From contig NZ_NSGJ01000044.1 of assembly GCF_002286775.1 (NCBI RefSeq), positions 1 through 40,733 on the forward strand: 40,733 nucleotides of DNA, given 5' to 3'. The notes beneath the pieces were generated by a model that was not told the origin of the DNA, ran no database searches, and saw only the letters and a list, made by a program, of their open reading frames with translations. Source of the DNA: Myroides sp. N17-2. GTDB lineage: Bacteria > Bacteroidota > Bacteroidia > Flavobacteriales > Flavobacteriaceae. Positions 16,244-25,104 of the stretch are shown piece after piece. Each line of letters starts with the position of its first letter. Within the stretch, counting starts at the first letter, position 1. Made by a program: the position numbers and the translations under genes.

Positions 16244-17779
16244 TTAGAAGTTGATATTGTATGTTAAACTGACAAAGTTGTCTGTTGTTTTGATATTAGC
16301 AGCTTGATAAGGATTAGGTCCAGTAGTGTCTACTAGATAAGTTTTATACGACTGATGTGCTCTGTTATAAGATAAATCTAAACGAGAACTACCAAATGTA
16401 TATCCTATACCAGCAGAGAAACTGTTAAGATCCCCATACATTTTGAACTCATCTTTATAAGGACTCTGTTCGAAACGATATCCAGCTCTTAAACTCACTT
16501 GTTTGATTAAGTATTCTCCACCGATACGCACAGAACTTGAACCTTGCATCATTACATTTATGCCATCGTTCATTAAATTGTATGTACCATCACTTGTAGG
16601 TCTAAACTCATTATTACTATAGTCTTTATAAGTATAGTCCACACTGATCAATCCTTTGTCCTTAAATATGTAGGCTAAACTTCCGGTATATTTAGAAGGT
16701 GTTCTAAGTCTATAACTGTCAAATACATTCACTACTCTAGGGAATAGTACTGTATTAGTATCATCTACACGTGAAGTACTTATACCTTGTGTCGATTCAT
16801 CTTTAAGTGAATACCATGTTGGTGATTCGTAAGAAAGACCAGCTCTTAATGATTCCGTTACTTTAGCAATAGCTCCTAGGTTAAATGAGAATCCAGTACC
16901 ATAGGTATATACTTCATTAAAGTATCCCATGCTACTGATCGATCCTTTAGCACCTGGGTTAACTATACTTTCAGCAGCAGAACTAGTCTGTGTGTAATCG
17001 ACTACATGCACATTAAGATTAGCTCCTACATAAAAACGATCTCCTAACTGAGCAGCGAAGTTACCAGAGAATTTACTAGTAAAACCACTATTGCTTAAAT
17101 ATCTAGCTTGTTGATATTGGCTATTTCTATTATAGTTAGCTTCATAAGTTCCTTCTTTAGCTCCCGTGTTTATCAAATAAGATTCATGTGCTAGATAAGC
17201 CTGTTGTCCTGCAAAGCCTGCATTATAACCTGCGTCTATATAATCTTGTTCTGCTGAAGGACCTTTAGGATATGCAACATTATGTGGTATAGCTGCACCA
17301 TTTGCCATGTCTAGAAAGTAATCTCCTAAACTTTTGTCTCTATTTAATCCACCGAATTTGATGTCGTTTCTTAGGTTCTTAGTGCTTTCATAATTCAGTC
17401 CGATAGTGAACTTCTTCATTGTAGCACTTTCTTGATAATTATTAAACACAAAAACAGCTCCCATCTGACCTAAGTCAAGACCGTTATAGTTCTTAGAAGT
17501 TTCATTGCCATAATAGTTAGCTTTATTACTCTTGGCTAAATAAGATGCACTAAATGCTGCTGTATTATAGGTAAAGATAGCACCACCAGCAGGGTTAATA
17601 CTCAATGCTGATAAGTCACCACCCACAGCCCCGAAGGCCCCGCTCATACCTCTAAATCTAGCCGTACCGTTTAGATCTGATTGATTATATCTCATCACAT
17701 CTGTTGGTGTAGCTTCCTGAGCATAAGCTCCTGCAGATAGTAAGATAGCACTTACTAATGTATAAAAATGTCTATTCAT
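16244..17779 (-). CDS. OmpP1/FadL/TodX-family outer-membrane transport protein
   Basis: A 511-residue outer-membrane barrel with a signal peptide (1-20, ending SAGAYAQ). The conserved N-terminal block, RYNQSDLNGTARFRGMSGAF followed by GAVGGDLSALSINPAGGA, is that seen in Bacteroidota members of the OmpP1/FadL family, often labelled hemin receptor in genome annotations; FadL itself passes long-chain fatty acids. The substrate here is not known. The gene starts 28 bp after the end of the interrupted lipoprotein frame upstream, so the two are probably co-transcribed. A 12-bp-stem terminator follows. Confidence 0.85.
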   Translation of the reverse strand: MNRHFYTLVSAILLSAGAYAQEATPTDVMRYNQSDLNGTARFRGMSGAFGAVGGDLSALSINPAGGAIFTYNTAAFSASYLAKSNKANYYGNETSKNYNGLDLGQMGAVFVFNNYQESATMKKFTIGLNYESTKNLRNDIKFGGLNRDKSLGDYFLDMANGAAIPHNVAYPKGPSAEQDYIDAGYNAGFAGQQAYLAHESYLINTGAKEGTYEANYNRNSQYQQARYLSNSGFTSKFSGNFAAQLGDRFYVGANLNVHVVDYTQTSSAAESIVNPGAKGSISSMGYFNEVYTYGTGFSFNLGAIAKVTESLRAGLSYESPTWYSLKDESTQGISTSRVDDTNTVLFPRVVNVFDSYRLRTPSKYTGSLAYIFKDKGLISVDYTYKDYSNNEFRPTSDGTYNLMNDGINVMMQGSSSVRIGGEYLIKQVSLRAGYRFEQSPYKDEFKMYGDLNSFSAGIGYTFGSSRLDLSYNRAHQSYKTYLVDTTGPNPYQAANIKTTDNFVSLTYNINF

Positions 17780-17807
17780 CGTTTACTGTCTTGTTTACTT
17801 ATATATA

Positions 17808-18365
17808 TTATCTACTATAGCTACTGCGTGAACTTCCTCCTGATGAACTACTTCTAGATCCTCCACTGTAACTAGATCCACTACTACCACGTGAGTATGA
17901 AGAAGATGATGATGGAGTAGAGTAAGAACTTCTACTATACGAACTTCTAGAGCTGTTATTCGAACTATTGTTCGAAGAATTATTATAACGAGAACTATTG
18001 TTATAAGAATTGTTACTGCTATTGTTGTTATAAGAAGAACGTGAATAAGAACTTCTAGAGCTATTATTCGAAGAATTGTTACCAGAGTAATTATTATTAC
18101 CAGAGTAACTACTTCTAGAGTATGCTGATCTACCTCCAGTAGAATAGTTATCTCCTCTACCAGAGTAGCTACTTCTAGAGTAAGAGTTACCTCTATATCC
18201 GTTGTTGTTATTATTATATGATGATCTAGAGTATCCAGATCTACCACCATTATGATATACTACATTATTATAGTGATTGTTTCGGTAAGGGTAGTATCCG
18301 CCATAATATGGATATCCGTATCCATATCCGTAGTAACCTCCCCAAGGGCGGCCATAGTATCCACC
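17808..18365 (-). pseudogene. In-frame 185-codon Ser/Tyr/Asn/Arg-rich continuation of the lipoprotein gene, cut off by a TGA
   Basis: Reading on from the TGA at 18368-18366 in the same frame, 185 sense codons follow before TAA at 17810-17808. The first part repeats the Tyr/Gly motif of the upstream segment (GGYYGRPWGGYYGYGYGYPY). The remainder is low-complexity SRSSYS, NNSS and SSGG repeats. Gene plus continuation would make 344 codons, counting the TGA. An uninterrupted open frame with consistent composition argues that the tail was recently, or still is, part of the protein. Explanations are a nonsense mutation, a sequencing error, or stop-codon readthrough. The frame ends 28 bp before the OmpP1/FadL-type gene. 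Confidence 0.7.
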
Positions 18366-18842
18366 TCACCAGCCCCAGCCTACGCTGATGCCAAAGCCAC
18401 CTCCCCAGTAGAATGGATCATAGTAACTACCATAATATCCTCCATAGTAAGGATAGCCATAACCGTAACCATAATAAGAAGAACCGTAGTATCCATTATT
18501 ATAAAAGTTGACATTAATACTACTCGGTTCACTTCCCCAAGAGCCATATGAAACAGCTTGTTTAGGTTTGTGTTGTATAACGCTATCGTTGACAGGTGAA
18601 GTATACTGATTTACGTCTGTGAAGTATTCCATGTCATTACTTTTCGACTTGAAGTACTCCTCATAGTAATTTCTATCAGGATTTTGATCGTTGCGATTAG
18701 GTTGTGTGTTTCCACTTTGACTATACACACCGTCATTATAAGAGGTATTATAGTACGAACCACAAGAAACAGTTAGTCCTCCTATAAGTAAAAACATTCC
18801 GATTTTACTTAGTATTTTCGAAGTTTGGATAATTGTTTTCAT
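18366..18842 (-). CDS. Tyr/Gly-rich lipoprotein, probably truncated by an in-frame TGA
   Basis: A 158-residue product as read to the first stop. It has a lipoprotein signal peptide with lipobox LTVSC (Cys27), a polar linker (about 30-110) and a C-terminal Tyr/Gly-rich stretch (GYGYGYPYYGGYYG) ending GISVGWGW. The stop is TGA and the same frame continues for 185 codons with matching composition, so the natural product may be about 343 residues. Similar proteins next to proS and an OmpP1-type gene in flavobacteria are sometimes labelled vitellogenin-like; that name has no functional meaning. A perfect -7 box TAAATTTG (minus strand, 18879-18872) drives it, divergent from proS. Confidence 0.75.
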   Translation of the reverse strand: MKTIIQTSKILSKIGMFLLIGGLTVSCGSYYNTSYNDGVYSQSGNTQPNRNDQNPDRNYYEEYFKSKSNDMEYFTDVNQYTSPVNDSVIQHKPKQAVSYGSWGSEPSSINVNFYNNGYYGSSYYGYGYGYPYYGGYYGSYYDPFYWGGGFGISVGWGW

Positions 18843-18858
18843 TTCGTTGTTTTTTTAA

Positions 18859-18889
18859 TTGTCGGTCAAAACAAATTTAGTTAGTTTTG
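18859..18889 (+). promoter_or_regulatory. proS promoter
   Basis: TTG (18859-18861), 20 nt, then TAGTTTTG (18882-18889): an excellent Bacteroidota -33/-7 match. It overlaps the divergent lipoprotein promoter (-7 box at 18872-18879 on the minus strand), so the two promoters may compete. Confidence 0.65.
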
Positions 18890-18945
18890 TGGAATTATTA
18901 TAGTTAATTAAGAGTTAAACAATTTTAACTGCTAATGTATTAAAA

Positions 18946-20421
18946 ATGAGCAAGAATATTACTAAAAGAAGTGAGGATTACTCTAAATGGTACAATGAAT
19001 TAGTTGTCAAAGCAGATTTGGCAGAGAATTCAGGTGTACGTGGATGTATGGTTATCAAACCTTACGGATATGCTATCTGGGAGAAGATGCAAGCAGAGTT
19101 AGACAAGAAATTTAAAGAAACTGGTCACCAAAATGCTTATTTCCCCTTGTTTATCCCCAAATCTTATTTTAGTAAGGAGGCAAGTCACGTAGATGGATTT
19201 GCTAAGGAGTGTGCAGTAGTGACTCATTACCGATTAAGAACAGCAGAGGATGGAAAGACTATCGAAGTAGATCCAGATGCAAGGTTAGAGGAGGAGTTAA
19301 TCGTACGTCCTACATCAGAAACAATTATTTGGGATACATATAGAAAATGGATTGAGTCATACCGTGACTTACCTATCTTAGTGAATCAATGGGCGAACGT
19401 AGTTCGTTGGGAGATGAGGACTCGTTTGTTCTTAAGAACAGCTGAGTTTTTATGGCAAGAAGGACATACAGCACATGCTACTGAGAAAGAAGCTGTAGCT
19501 GAGGCAGAACAAATGTTAGACGTGTATGCAGATTTCGCTGAGAACTTTATGGCTATTCCGGTAGTTAAAGGATTCAAGACTGAGAATGAGCGTTTCGCTG
19601 GAGCGATAGAAACATACTGTATTGAAGCATTAATGCAGGATGGTAAAGCGTTACAAGCGGGTACATCACATTTCTTAGGACAGAACTTTGCTAAGGCATT
19701 TGACGTTAAGTTTACTTCTCAAGAAGGTAAACAAGAACATGTATGGGCTACTTCATGGGGAGTTAGTACACGATTAATGGGAGCATTAGTTATGACACAC
19801 TCTGATGATAATGGATTGGTATTACCACCGAACTTAGCACCTATACAAGTAGTAATCGTTCCTATTCACAAAACTGACGAACAGTTAGAAGCTATTCGTG
19901 AAGAGGTGAAAAAGATTACAGATAGATTTAAGAAGTTAAATATATCGTTCAAATTTGATGATCGTACAACTTTTAAACCAGGTTGGAAATTCAATGAATA
20001 TGAATTGAAGGGAGTACCTGTGCGTATAGCTGTAGGCCCTAAAGATTTAGAGAACGGTACATTTGAGGTAGCACGTCGTGATACATTTACAAAAGAAGTA
20101 GTCGCTAAAGAAGGAATCGTAGAATATGTTCAAGATTTATTAGAGACTATTCAGAAAGATCTTTTTGATAGAGCATACCAATATAGAGCTGATCATATGA
20201 CAGAAGTAAATTCTTTTGAAGAATTTAAAGAAGTTTTAGATGGTAAAGGAGGATTTGTTTCTGCACATTGGGATGGTACTGTTGAGACAGAAGAAAAGAT
20301 TAAAGAGCTTACTAAAGCTACAATTCGCTGTATTCCAATTGATAGAAAAGAGGAAGAGGGAATCTGTGTGTTTACAGGGAAGCCATCAAAGGGAAGAGTA
20401 TTATTTGCTAAAGCATATTAA
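18946..20421 (+). CDS. proS: Proline--tRNA ligase (archaeal/eukaryote-like type)
   Basis: A 491-residue class II aminoacyl-tRNA synthetase that charges tRNA-Pro. Class II motif 2 is in the RWEMRTRLFLRTAEFLWQEG region and the proline-pocket stretch RPTSETIIW is present. The anticodon-binding domain begins near IQVVIVPIHKTDEQ and is followed by the C-terminal extension of the archaeal-like type. There is no inserted editing domain, and the length suits this type rather than the longer E. coli-type enzyme. The ATG at 18946 follows a good promoter. Six tRNA-Glu genes follow under their own promoter. Confidence 0.97.
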   Translation: MSKNITKRSEDYSKWYNELVVKADLAENSGVRGCMVIKPYGYAIWEKMQAELDKKFKETGHQNAYFPLFIPKSYFSKEASHVDGFAKECAVVTHYRLRTAEDGKTIEVDPDARLEEELIVRPTSETIIWDTYRKWIESYRDLPILVNQWANVVRWEMRTRLFLRTAEFLWQEGHTAHATEKEAVAEAEQMLDVYADFAENFMAIPVVKGFKTENERFAGAIETYCIEALMQDGKALQAGTSHFLGQNFAKAFDVKFTSQEGKQEHVWATSWGVSTRLMGALVMTHSDDNGLVLPPNLAPIQVVIVPIHKTDEQLEAIREEVKKITDRFKKLNISFKFDDRTTFKPGWKFNEYELKGVPVRIAVGPKDLENGTFEVARRDTFTKEVVAKEGIVEYVQDLLETIQKDLFDRAYQYRADHMTEVNSFEEFKEVLDGKGGFVSAHWDGTVETEEKIKELTKATIRCIPIDRKEEEGICVFTGKPSKGRVLFAKAY

Positions 20422-20444
20422 TTTCGATTTTTTTTGTTTTTCTC

Positions 20445-20474
20445 TTGCGGGATAAAAAATTTATTGTAGTTTTG
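20445..20474 (+). promoter_or_regulatory. Promoter of the tRNA-Glu array
   Basis: TTG (20445-20447), 19 nt, then TAGTTTTG (20467-20474). This strong consensus promoter starts 23 nt before the first tRNA and probably drives all six tRNAs and rpsT, since no other promoter is evident before rpsT. Confidence 0.65.
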
Positions 20475-20496
20475 CATCCGCATTAGAGAAACAAAT

Positions 20497-20568
20497 GGTC
20501 CGTTCGTCTAGGGGTTAGGACGCCAGGTTTTCATCCTGGTAACAGGGGTTCGATTCCCCTACGGACTA
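20497..20568 (+). tRNA. tRNA-Glu (UUC), copy 1 of 6
   Basis: Full cloverleaf: acceptor GGTCCGT/ACGGACT, anticodon stem CCAGG/CCTGG with loop TTTTCAT (anticodon UUC), T-arm AGGGGTTCGATTCCCCT. CCA is not encoded. Confidence 0.97.
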
Positions 20569-20605
20569 CAAGGTTCTCTTTTAAGAGAATTTTCTAATGC
20601 AAGTT

Positions 20606-20677
20606 GGTCCGTTCGTCTAGGGGTTAGGACGCCAGGTTTTCATCCTGGTAACAGGGGTTCGATTCCCCTACGGACTA
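20606..20677 (+). tRNA. tRNA-Glu (UUC), copy 2 of 6
   Basis: Same 72-nt sequence as copy 1. The preceding spacer contains a perfect TTCTCTT/AAGAGAA inverted repeat, a possible processing signal. Confidence 0.97.
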
Positions 20678-20711
20678 CAGTTCTTTGAATAAAATATATA
20701 GATAATTTAAT

Positions 20712-20783
20712 GGTCCGTTCGTCTAGGGGTTAGGACGCCAGGTTTTCATCCTGGTAACAGGGGTTCGATTCCCCTACGGACTA
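20712..20783 (+). tRNA. tRNA-Glu (UUC), copy 3 of 6
   Basis: Identical to copy 1; the 34-nt preceding spacer is the most divergent of the set. Confidence 0.97.
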
Positions 20784-20820
20784 CAGATTCTTTTATAGGA
20801 GTTTATACATTATAATTATT

Positions 20821-20892
20821 GGTCCGTTCGTCTAGGGGTTAGGACGCCAGGTTTTCATCCTGGTAACAGGGGTTCGATTCCCCTACGGACTA
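20821..20892 (+). tRNA. tRNA-Glu (UUC), copy 4 of 6
   Basis: Identical to copy 1; the preceding spacer keeps a degenerate form of the TTCT/AGGAG hairpin. Confidence 0.97.
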
Positions 20893-20931
20893 CAGATTCT
20901 CTTTATGAGAGTTTATATATTTTAAAACAAC

Positions 20932-21003
20932 GGTCCGTTCGTCTAGGGGTTAGGACGCCAGGTTTTCATCCTGGTAACAGGGGTTCGATTCCCCTACGGA
21001 CTA
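20932..21003 (+). tRNA. tRNA-Glu (UUC), copy 5 of 6
   Basis: Identical to copy 1; the preceding spacer has TTCTCT-TTAT-GAGAG. Confidence 0.97.
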
Positions 21004-21042
21004 CAAATCTCTTTTTATTAGAGAAAAAATGATTATATTTAC

Positions 21043-21114
21043 GGTCCGTTCGTCTAGGGGTTAGGACGCCAGGTTTTCATCCTGGTAACAGGGGTTCGAT
21101 TCCCCTACGGACTA
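21043..21114 (+). tRNA. tRNA-Glu (UUC), copy 6 of 6
   Basis: Identical to copy 1; the preceding spacer has TCTCT/AGAGA. rpsT starts 40 nt downstream with no visible promoter between. Confidence 0.97.
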
Positions 21115-21154
21115 CAAGAGAAAAATAGTATAGACTTAATAAAATATTTAAGAA

Positions 21155-21406
21155 ATGGCAAATCATAAGTCAGCTTTAAAAAGAATTAGAAGTAACGAAA
21201 AGAAAAGAGTGTTAAACAGATATCAGCATAAAACAACTCGTAATGCTATCAAAGCTTTACGTTTGATCGAAGATCAAAAAGATGCTGCTGTTAAATTACC
21301 ATTAGTAGTGTCAATGATTGATAAATTAGCTAAGAAAAATATCATTCATGACAACAAAGCTTCTAACTTGAAATCAAAATTAACAAAACACGTTGCTGCT
21401 TTATAG
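21155..21406 (+). CDS. rpsT: 30S ribosomal protein S20
   Basis: An 83-residue, highly basic protein of the bS20 family, which binds 16S rRNA in the small subunit. The start MANHKSALKRIRSNEKKRVL and the C-terminal SNLKSKLTKHV are characteristic, and the length is normal. It begins 40 nt after the sixth tRNA-Glu with no clear promoter, so it may be transcribed with the tRNA array. That would be an unusual coupling of tRNA and ribosomal-protein output. A strong terminator follows. Confidence 0.97.
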   Translation: MANHKSALKRIRSNEKKRVLNRYQHKTTRNAIKALRLIEDQKDAAVKLPLVVSMIDKLAKKNIIHDNKASNLKSKLTKHVAAL

Positions 21407-21448
21407 TATTATAGAGACAACGATTTGGTTTGTAAGTAAAAAAATATC

Positions 21449-21476
21449 AAGCTCTCAATATCTGAGAGCTTTTTTT
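21449..21476 (+). terminator. Intrinsic terminator after rpsT
   Basis: A perfect 9-bp stem AAGCTCTCA/TGAGAGCTT with a 5-nt loop, then a T-run. Confidence 0.88.
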
Positions 21477-21477
21477 G

Positions 21478-21510
21478 TTGATATTATTTGTTTTAAAATG
21501 AATATATTTG
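21478..21510 (+). promoter_or_regulatory. typA promoter
   Basis: TTG (21478-21480), 22 nt, then TATATTTG (21503-21510), an exact TAnnTTTG match, 38 nt before the ATG. Confidence 0.6.
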
Positions 21511-21547
21511 CAACGCGAAAAGAGAATTAATTTTTTAAAATCCCTAT

Positions 21548-23347
21548 ATGACACCAATTAGGAATATTGCTATTATAGCACACGTTGACCACGGTAAAAC
21601 TACTATGGTTGATAAAATTTTACACCACTGTCAATTATTTCGTGAGAATGAAAGCACAGGAGAATTGATTTTAGACAACGAAGATATCGAAAGAGAAAGA
21701 GGAATTACTATTGTTTCTAAGAACGTTTCGGTAAGCTATAAAGGAACAAAAATTAATATTATCGATACCCCAGGTCACGCGGATTTTGGTGGTGAAGTAG
21801 AACGTGTATTGAACATGGCTGATGGTGTTCTTTTGATTGTAGATGCTTTCGAAGGACCTATGCCTCAAACTCGTTTCGTACTTCAAAAAGCGATTAGTTT
21901 AGGTTTAAAACCTTGTGTGGTAGTAAACAAAGTTGACAAAGAAAACTGTACTCCAGAAGAAGTACATGAGAAAGTGTTTGACTTAATGTTTGAACTTGGA
22001 GCAGAAGAATGGCAGATGGATTTCCCAGCTGTATACGGATCTGCTAAGAACAACTGGATGTCTAATGATTGGAAACAACCAACAGACTCTTTTGAACCAT
22101 TATTAGATATGGTTTTAGAGCACATTCCAGCTGCTGAAATGAAAGAAGGAACTCCTCAAATGTTGATTACATCGTTAGATTTCTCTACATTCACAGGACG
22201 TATTGCTATTGGTCGTTTACATAGAGGTGTTTTAAAAGAAGGAATGAATATTTCTTTAGTTAAGAGAGACGGGAAAATCGTTAAATCTAAAATTAAAGAA
22301 TTACAAACATTCGAAGGTTTAGGACGTATGAAAGTTAGTGAAGTACACGCAGGTGATATCTGTGCTGTAGTTGGTATCGAAGGATTTGAGATCGGTGACG
22401 TTATCGCTGACTTCGAAAACCCAGAAGCATTACCAACTATTACTATCGATGAGCCTACAATGAGTATGTTATTTACTATTAATGACTCTCCATTCTTCGG
22501 TAAAGAAGGTAAATACGTTACATCAAGACACATCAAGGATCGTTTAGCTAAAGAGTTAGAGAAAAACTTAGCTCTACGTGTAAACGAAACTGATAGTGCT
22601 GATAAATTTATGGTATTCGGACGTGGTGTATTGCACTTATCTGTATTGATTGAGACAATGCGTCGTGAAGGATACGAGTTACAAATCGGACAGCCACAAG
22701 TTATCATCAAAGAAATCGATGGTAAAAAATGTGAGCCTATCGAGGAGTTAACTATTGACATTCCTGAAAACTTATCTGGACGTGCTGTAGAGTATGTTTC
22801 TTTAAGAAAAGGAGAAATGTTAAGTATGGAACCTAAAGGTGAACGTATGATCATTAAATTCTTAATCCCTTCAAGAGGTATTATTGGTTTAAGAAATCAA
22901 TTGTTAACAGCTACTGCTGGTGAGGCTATTATGTCACACCGTTTCTTAGAGTACCAACCGTACAAAGGTGAAATCGCTGGACGTAACAATGGTTCGTTAA
23001 TCTCTATGGAGAATGGTAAAGCTATTCCTTACTCTATCGATAAATTACAAGATCGTGGTAAATTCTTCGTTAACGCGAATGATGAGATTTATGAAGGTCA
23101 AGTTATCGGTGAGAACTCTCGTAGTGATGATATGTGTATTAACGTAACTAAGGCTAAAAAACAGTCTAACGTTCGTTCTTCTGGAAATGATGAAAAAGCG
23201 AGAATCATCCCTCCAATCATTTTCTCATTAGAGGAAGCTTTAGAGTACATCCAAAAAGATGAGTACGTTGAGGTAACTCCAAAATCTTTACGTTTAAGAA
23301 AAATCTTCTTAAAAGAGACAGATCGTAAACGTAATACTATCAAATAA
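21548..23347 (+). CDS. typA: Translational GTPase TypA/BipA
   Basis: A 599-residue ribosome-associated GTPase of the elongation-factor family, involved in stress and cold adaptation and in ribosome assembly in other bacteria. The G-domain motifs are G1 AHVDHGKTT (11-19), the switch I region ERERGITI (48-55), G3 DTPGH (73-77) and G4 NKVD (127-130). EF-G-like domains II, III and V and the TypA-specific C-terminal domain (YEGQVIGENSRSDDMCINVT) follow. The length is normal. Monocistronic, with a clear promoter and a strong terminator. Confidence 0.97.
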   Translation: MTPIRNIAIIAHVDHGKTTMVDKILHHCQLFRENESTGELILDNEDIERERGITIVSKNVSVSYKGTKINIIDTPGHADFGGEVERVLNMADGVLLIVDAFEGPMPQTRFVLQKAISLGLKPCVVVNKVDKENCTPEEVHEKVFDLMFELGAEEWQMDFPAVYGSAKNNWMSNDWKQPTDSFEPLLDMVLEHIPAAEMKEGTPQMLITSLDFSTFTGRIAIGRLHRGVLKEGMNISLVKRDGKIVKSKIKELQTFEGLGRMKVSEVHAGDICAVVGIEGFEIGDVIADFENPEALPTITIDEPTMSMLFTINDSPFFGKEGKYVTSRHIKDRLAKELEKNLALRVNETDSADKFMVFGRGVLHLSVLIETMRREGYELQIGQPQVIIKEIDGKKCEPIEELTIDIPENLSGRAVEYVSLRKGEMLSMEPKGERMIIKFLIPSRGIIGLRNQLLTATAGEAIMSHRFLEYQPYKGEIAGRNNGSLISMENGKAIPYSIDKLQDRGKFFVNANDEIYEGQVIGENSRSDDMCINVTKAKKQSNVRSSGNDEKARIIPPIIFSLEEALEYIQKDEYVEVTPKSLRLRKIFLKETDRKRNTIK

Positions 23348-23373
23348 TAATTGTATTATTTTATATATTAAAG

Positions 23374-23404
23374 AAAGCCGACCATTCGTGGTCGGCTTTT
23401 TTTG
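23374..23404 (+). terminator. Intrinsic terminator after typA
   Basis: An 11-bp stem AAAGCCGACCA/TGGTCGGCTTT around a TTCG tetraloop, then a T-run. Confidence 0.92.
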
Positions 23405-23714
23405 TTTGTGAAAGGACTTATAAGATTGTTGGTTTAGATACTATCTTTTTGTATATTTCAAGCAATTATCACATGTAGAAGTCTTTTTTTGACTTAAATA
23501 GGCAATTCTCTGTAAGTAGTAGAATTGTGTACTTTGGAATAAAATTCAAAAGAAAATAGGTAAAAAAACAGAAATTAAATAGATGTGATGAGAGTAATTA
23601 GGCAATAGAAGTATAGTTTTTGAGAGAATGATAATTTTATTTTTGTCTATTAAAAGTCTGAAATATTATTAAATTTGTAATTTGTATTAGAAAACACAAC
23701 CTTAGGTTATAAAT
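23405..23714. other. Gene-free AT-rich region upstream of the E2 gene
   Basis: No coding frame. It contains an inverted repeat CAATTCT/AGAATTG (23503-23509 with 23521-23527) and, near the 3' end, TTG (23643-23645) 24 nt before TAAATTTG (23670-23677), the likely promoter of the downstream gene. Confidence 0.5.
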
Positions 23715-25022
23715 ATGGCAAAGTTCGAATTGAAATTACCCAAAATGGGAGAGAGTGTTGCAGAGGCAACAATTACAAACTGGTTGAAGAATGTAGGGGA
23801 TCATATTGACGCTGATGAAACAGTATTAGAAATCGCTACTGATAAAGTGGATAGTGAAGTTCCATCAGAGGTTGAAGGAACTTTGGTAGAAATATTATTT
23901 CAAGTAGATGATGTTGTTCAAGTAGGACAAACTATCGCTATTATAGAAACAGAAGGTGGTGCAGCTGCTCCAGCTCCAGCAAAGACTAGTGCTCCTGCGG
24001 AAGCTAAAGTTGTTGCAGAAGCAGTAACAGCAGCGCAAGATACAGTATCAACTCCAGTAGACTTCTCTGACTCTGAGAAATTCTTTTCTCCTTTAGTAAA
24101 GAATATCGCAAAAGAAGAAGGTGTTTCATTAGCTGAATTAGAAGCTATCGTTGGAACAGGAAAAGATGCAAGAGTTACTAAAAATGATATTTTAGAATAC
24201 GTAAAAAATAGAGGTAACCAACCTCAAGCAGTTGCTGCAAAAGTAGAGGCTTCTAAAGCTGCTGCTCCTGCTGCACAGACTGCTACTAAAGTGGCACCAG
24301 TATCTGTGAACGGTGCTGACGAAATCGTAGAGATGGATCGTATGCGTAAGCTTATAGCTGGGTATATGGTTAAGTCTGTTCAGACTTCTGCTCACGTACA
24401 GTCATTCATCGAAGTAGACGTTACGAATATCGTTAACTGGAGAAATAAAGTAAAAAACTCATTCGAGAAGAGAGAAGGGGAGAAATTAACATTCACGCCT
24501 ATCTTTATGGAAGCTGTTGCGAAAGCATTAAAAGACTTCCCAGGAATGAATATTTCTGTTGAAGGTGATTATATCATTAAGAAAAAGAATATTAACTTAG
24601 GTATGGCTGCTGCATTACCAAACGGAAACTTAATTGTACCAGTTATTAAAAATGCTGATCAATTAAACTTAGTAGGTATGGCTAAAGCTGTAAACGACCT
24701 AGGTAACCGTGCTAAAGCTGGTAAATTAAAACCGGACGATACACAAGGTAGTACATATACAGTAACTAACGTAGGTACATTCGGAAGTGTATTCGGTACG
24801 CCGATTATCAACCAACCAGAGGTAGGTATCCTTGCTTTAGGTGCTATTCGTAAAGTGCCTGCAGTTATCGAAACTCCTGAAGGAGACTTTATCGGTATCC
24901 GTCAGAAGATGTTCTTATCTCACAGTTATGACCACAGAGTAGTAGATGGAGCATTAGGAGGACAATTCGTTCAGAGAGTAGCTCAAATACTAGAAGCATT
25001 TGATCCAAATAGAGAAGTATAA
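23715..25022 (+). CDS. 2-oxo acid dehydrogenase complex dihydrolipoyl acyltransferase (E2)
   Basis: A 435-residue E2 core subunit. One lipoyl domain (about 1-78) has the lipoylated Lys44 in ATDKVDSEVPSE. An Ala/Pro-rich linker follows, then a peripheral subunit-binding domain (about 118-160, SPLVKNIAKEEGVSLAELEA). After a second Ala-rich linker comes the catalytic acyltransferase domain (about 205-435) with His407 and Asp411 in DHRVVDG. The complex could be the branched-chain, 2-oxoglutarate or pyruvate type; the DKVDSEVPSE context leans to the branched-chain-like form. No E1 or E3 gene is adjacent. A terminator follows. Confidence 0.92.
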   Translation: MAKFELKLPKMGESVAEATITNWLKNVGDHIDADETVLEIATDKVDSEVPSEVEGTLVEILFQVDDVVQVGQTIAIIETEGGAAAPAPAKTSAPAEAKVVAEAVTAAQDTVSTPVDFSDSEKFFSPLVKNIAKEEGVSLAELEAIVGTGKDARVTKNDILEYVKNRGNQPQAVAAKVEASKAAAPAAQTATKVAPVSVNGADEIVEMDRMRKLIAGYMVKSVQTSAHVQSFIEVDVTNIVNWRNKVKNSFEKREGEKLTFTPIFMEAVAKALKDFPGMNISVEGDYIIKKKNINLGMAAALPNGNLIVPVIKNADQLNLVGMAKAVNDLGNRAKAGKLKPDDTQGSTYTVTNVGTFGSVFGTPIINQPEVGILALGAIRKVPAVIETPEGDFIGIRQKMFLSHSYDHRVVDGALGGQFVQRVAQILEAFDPNREV

Positions 25023-25045
25023 TTCTTTATTATCATAAATTAATT

Positions 25046-25078
25046 AAACGGTTTCACTTTAGTGAGACCGTTTTTTTT
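25046..25078 (+). terminator. Intrinsic terminator after the E2 gene
   Basis: AAACGGTTTCAC pairs with GTGAGACCGTTT (one G-U pair) around TTTA, then a T-run. Confidence 0.88.
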
Positions 25079-25104
25079 ATATCTTGTTTATAAACTAAAA
25101 TAGA

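Noticed and set aside
17795..18250. 151-codon minus-strand frame rich in Leu, Val, Ile and Thr
   Set aside because: A frame-shifted shadow of the low-complexity Ser/Tyr/Asn-rich tail of the lipoprotein gene; its strange composition comes from repeats.
18252..18551. 99-codon plus-strand frame opposite the lipoprotein gene
   Set aside because: Antisense shadow of Tyr/Gly repeats with no start context or recognisable protein features.
22156..22854. 232-codon minus-strand frame inside typA
   Set aside because: Antisense shadow of a highly conserved GTPase gene.
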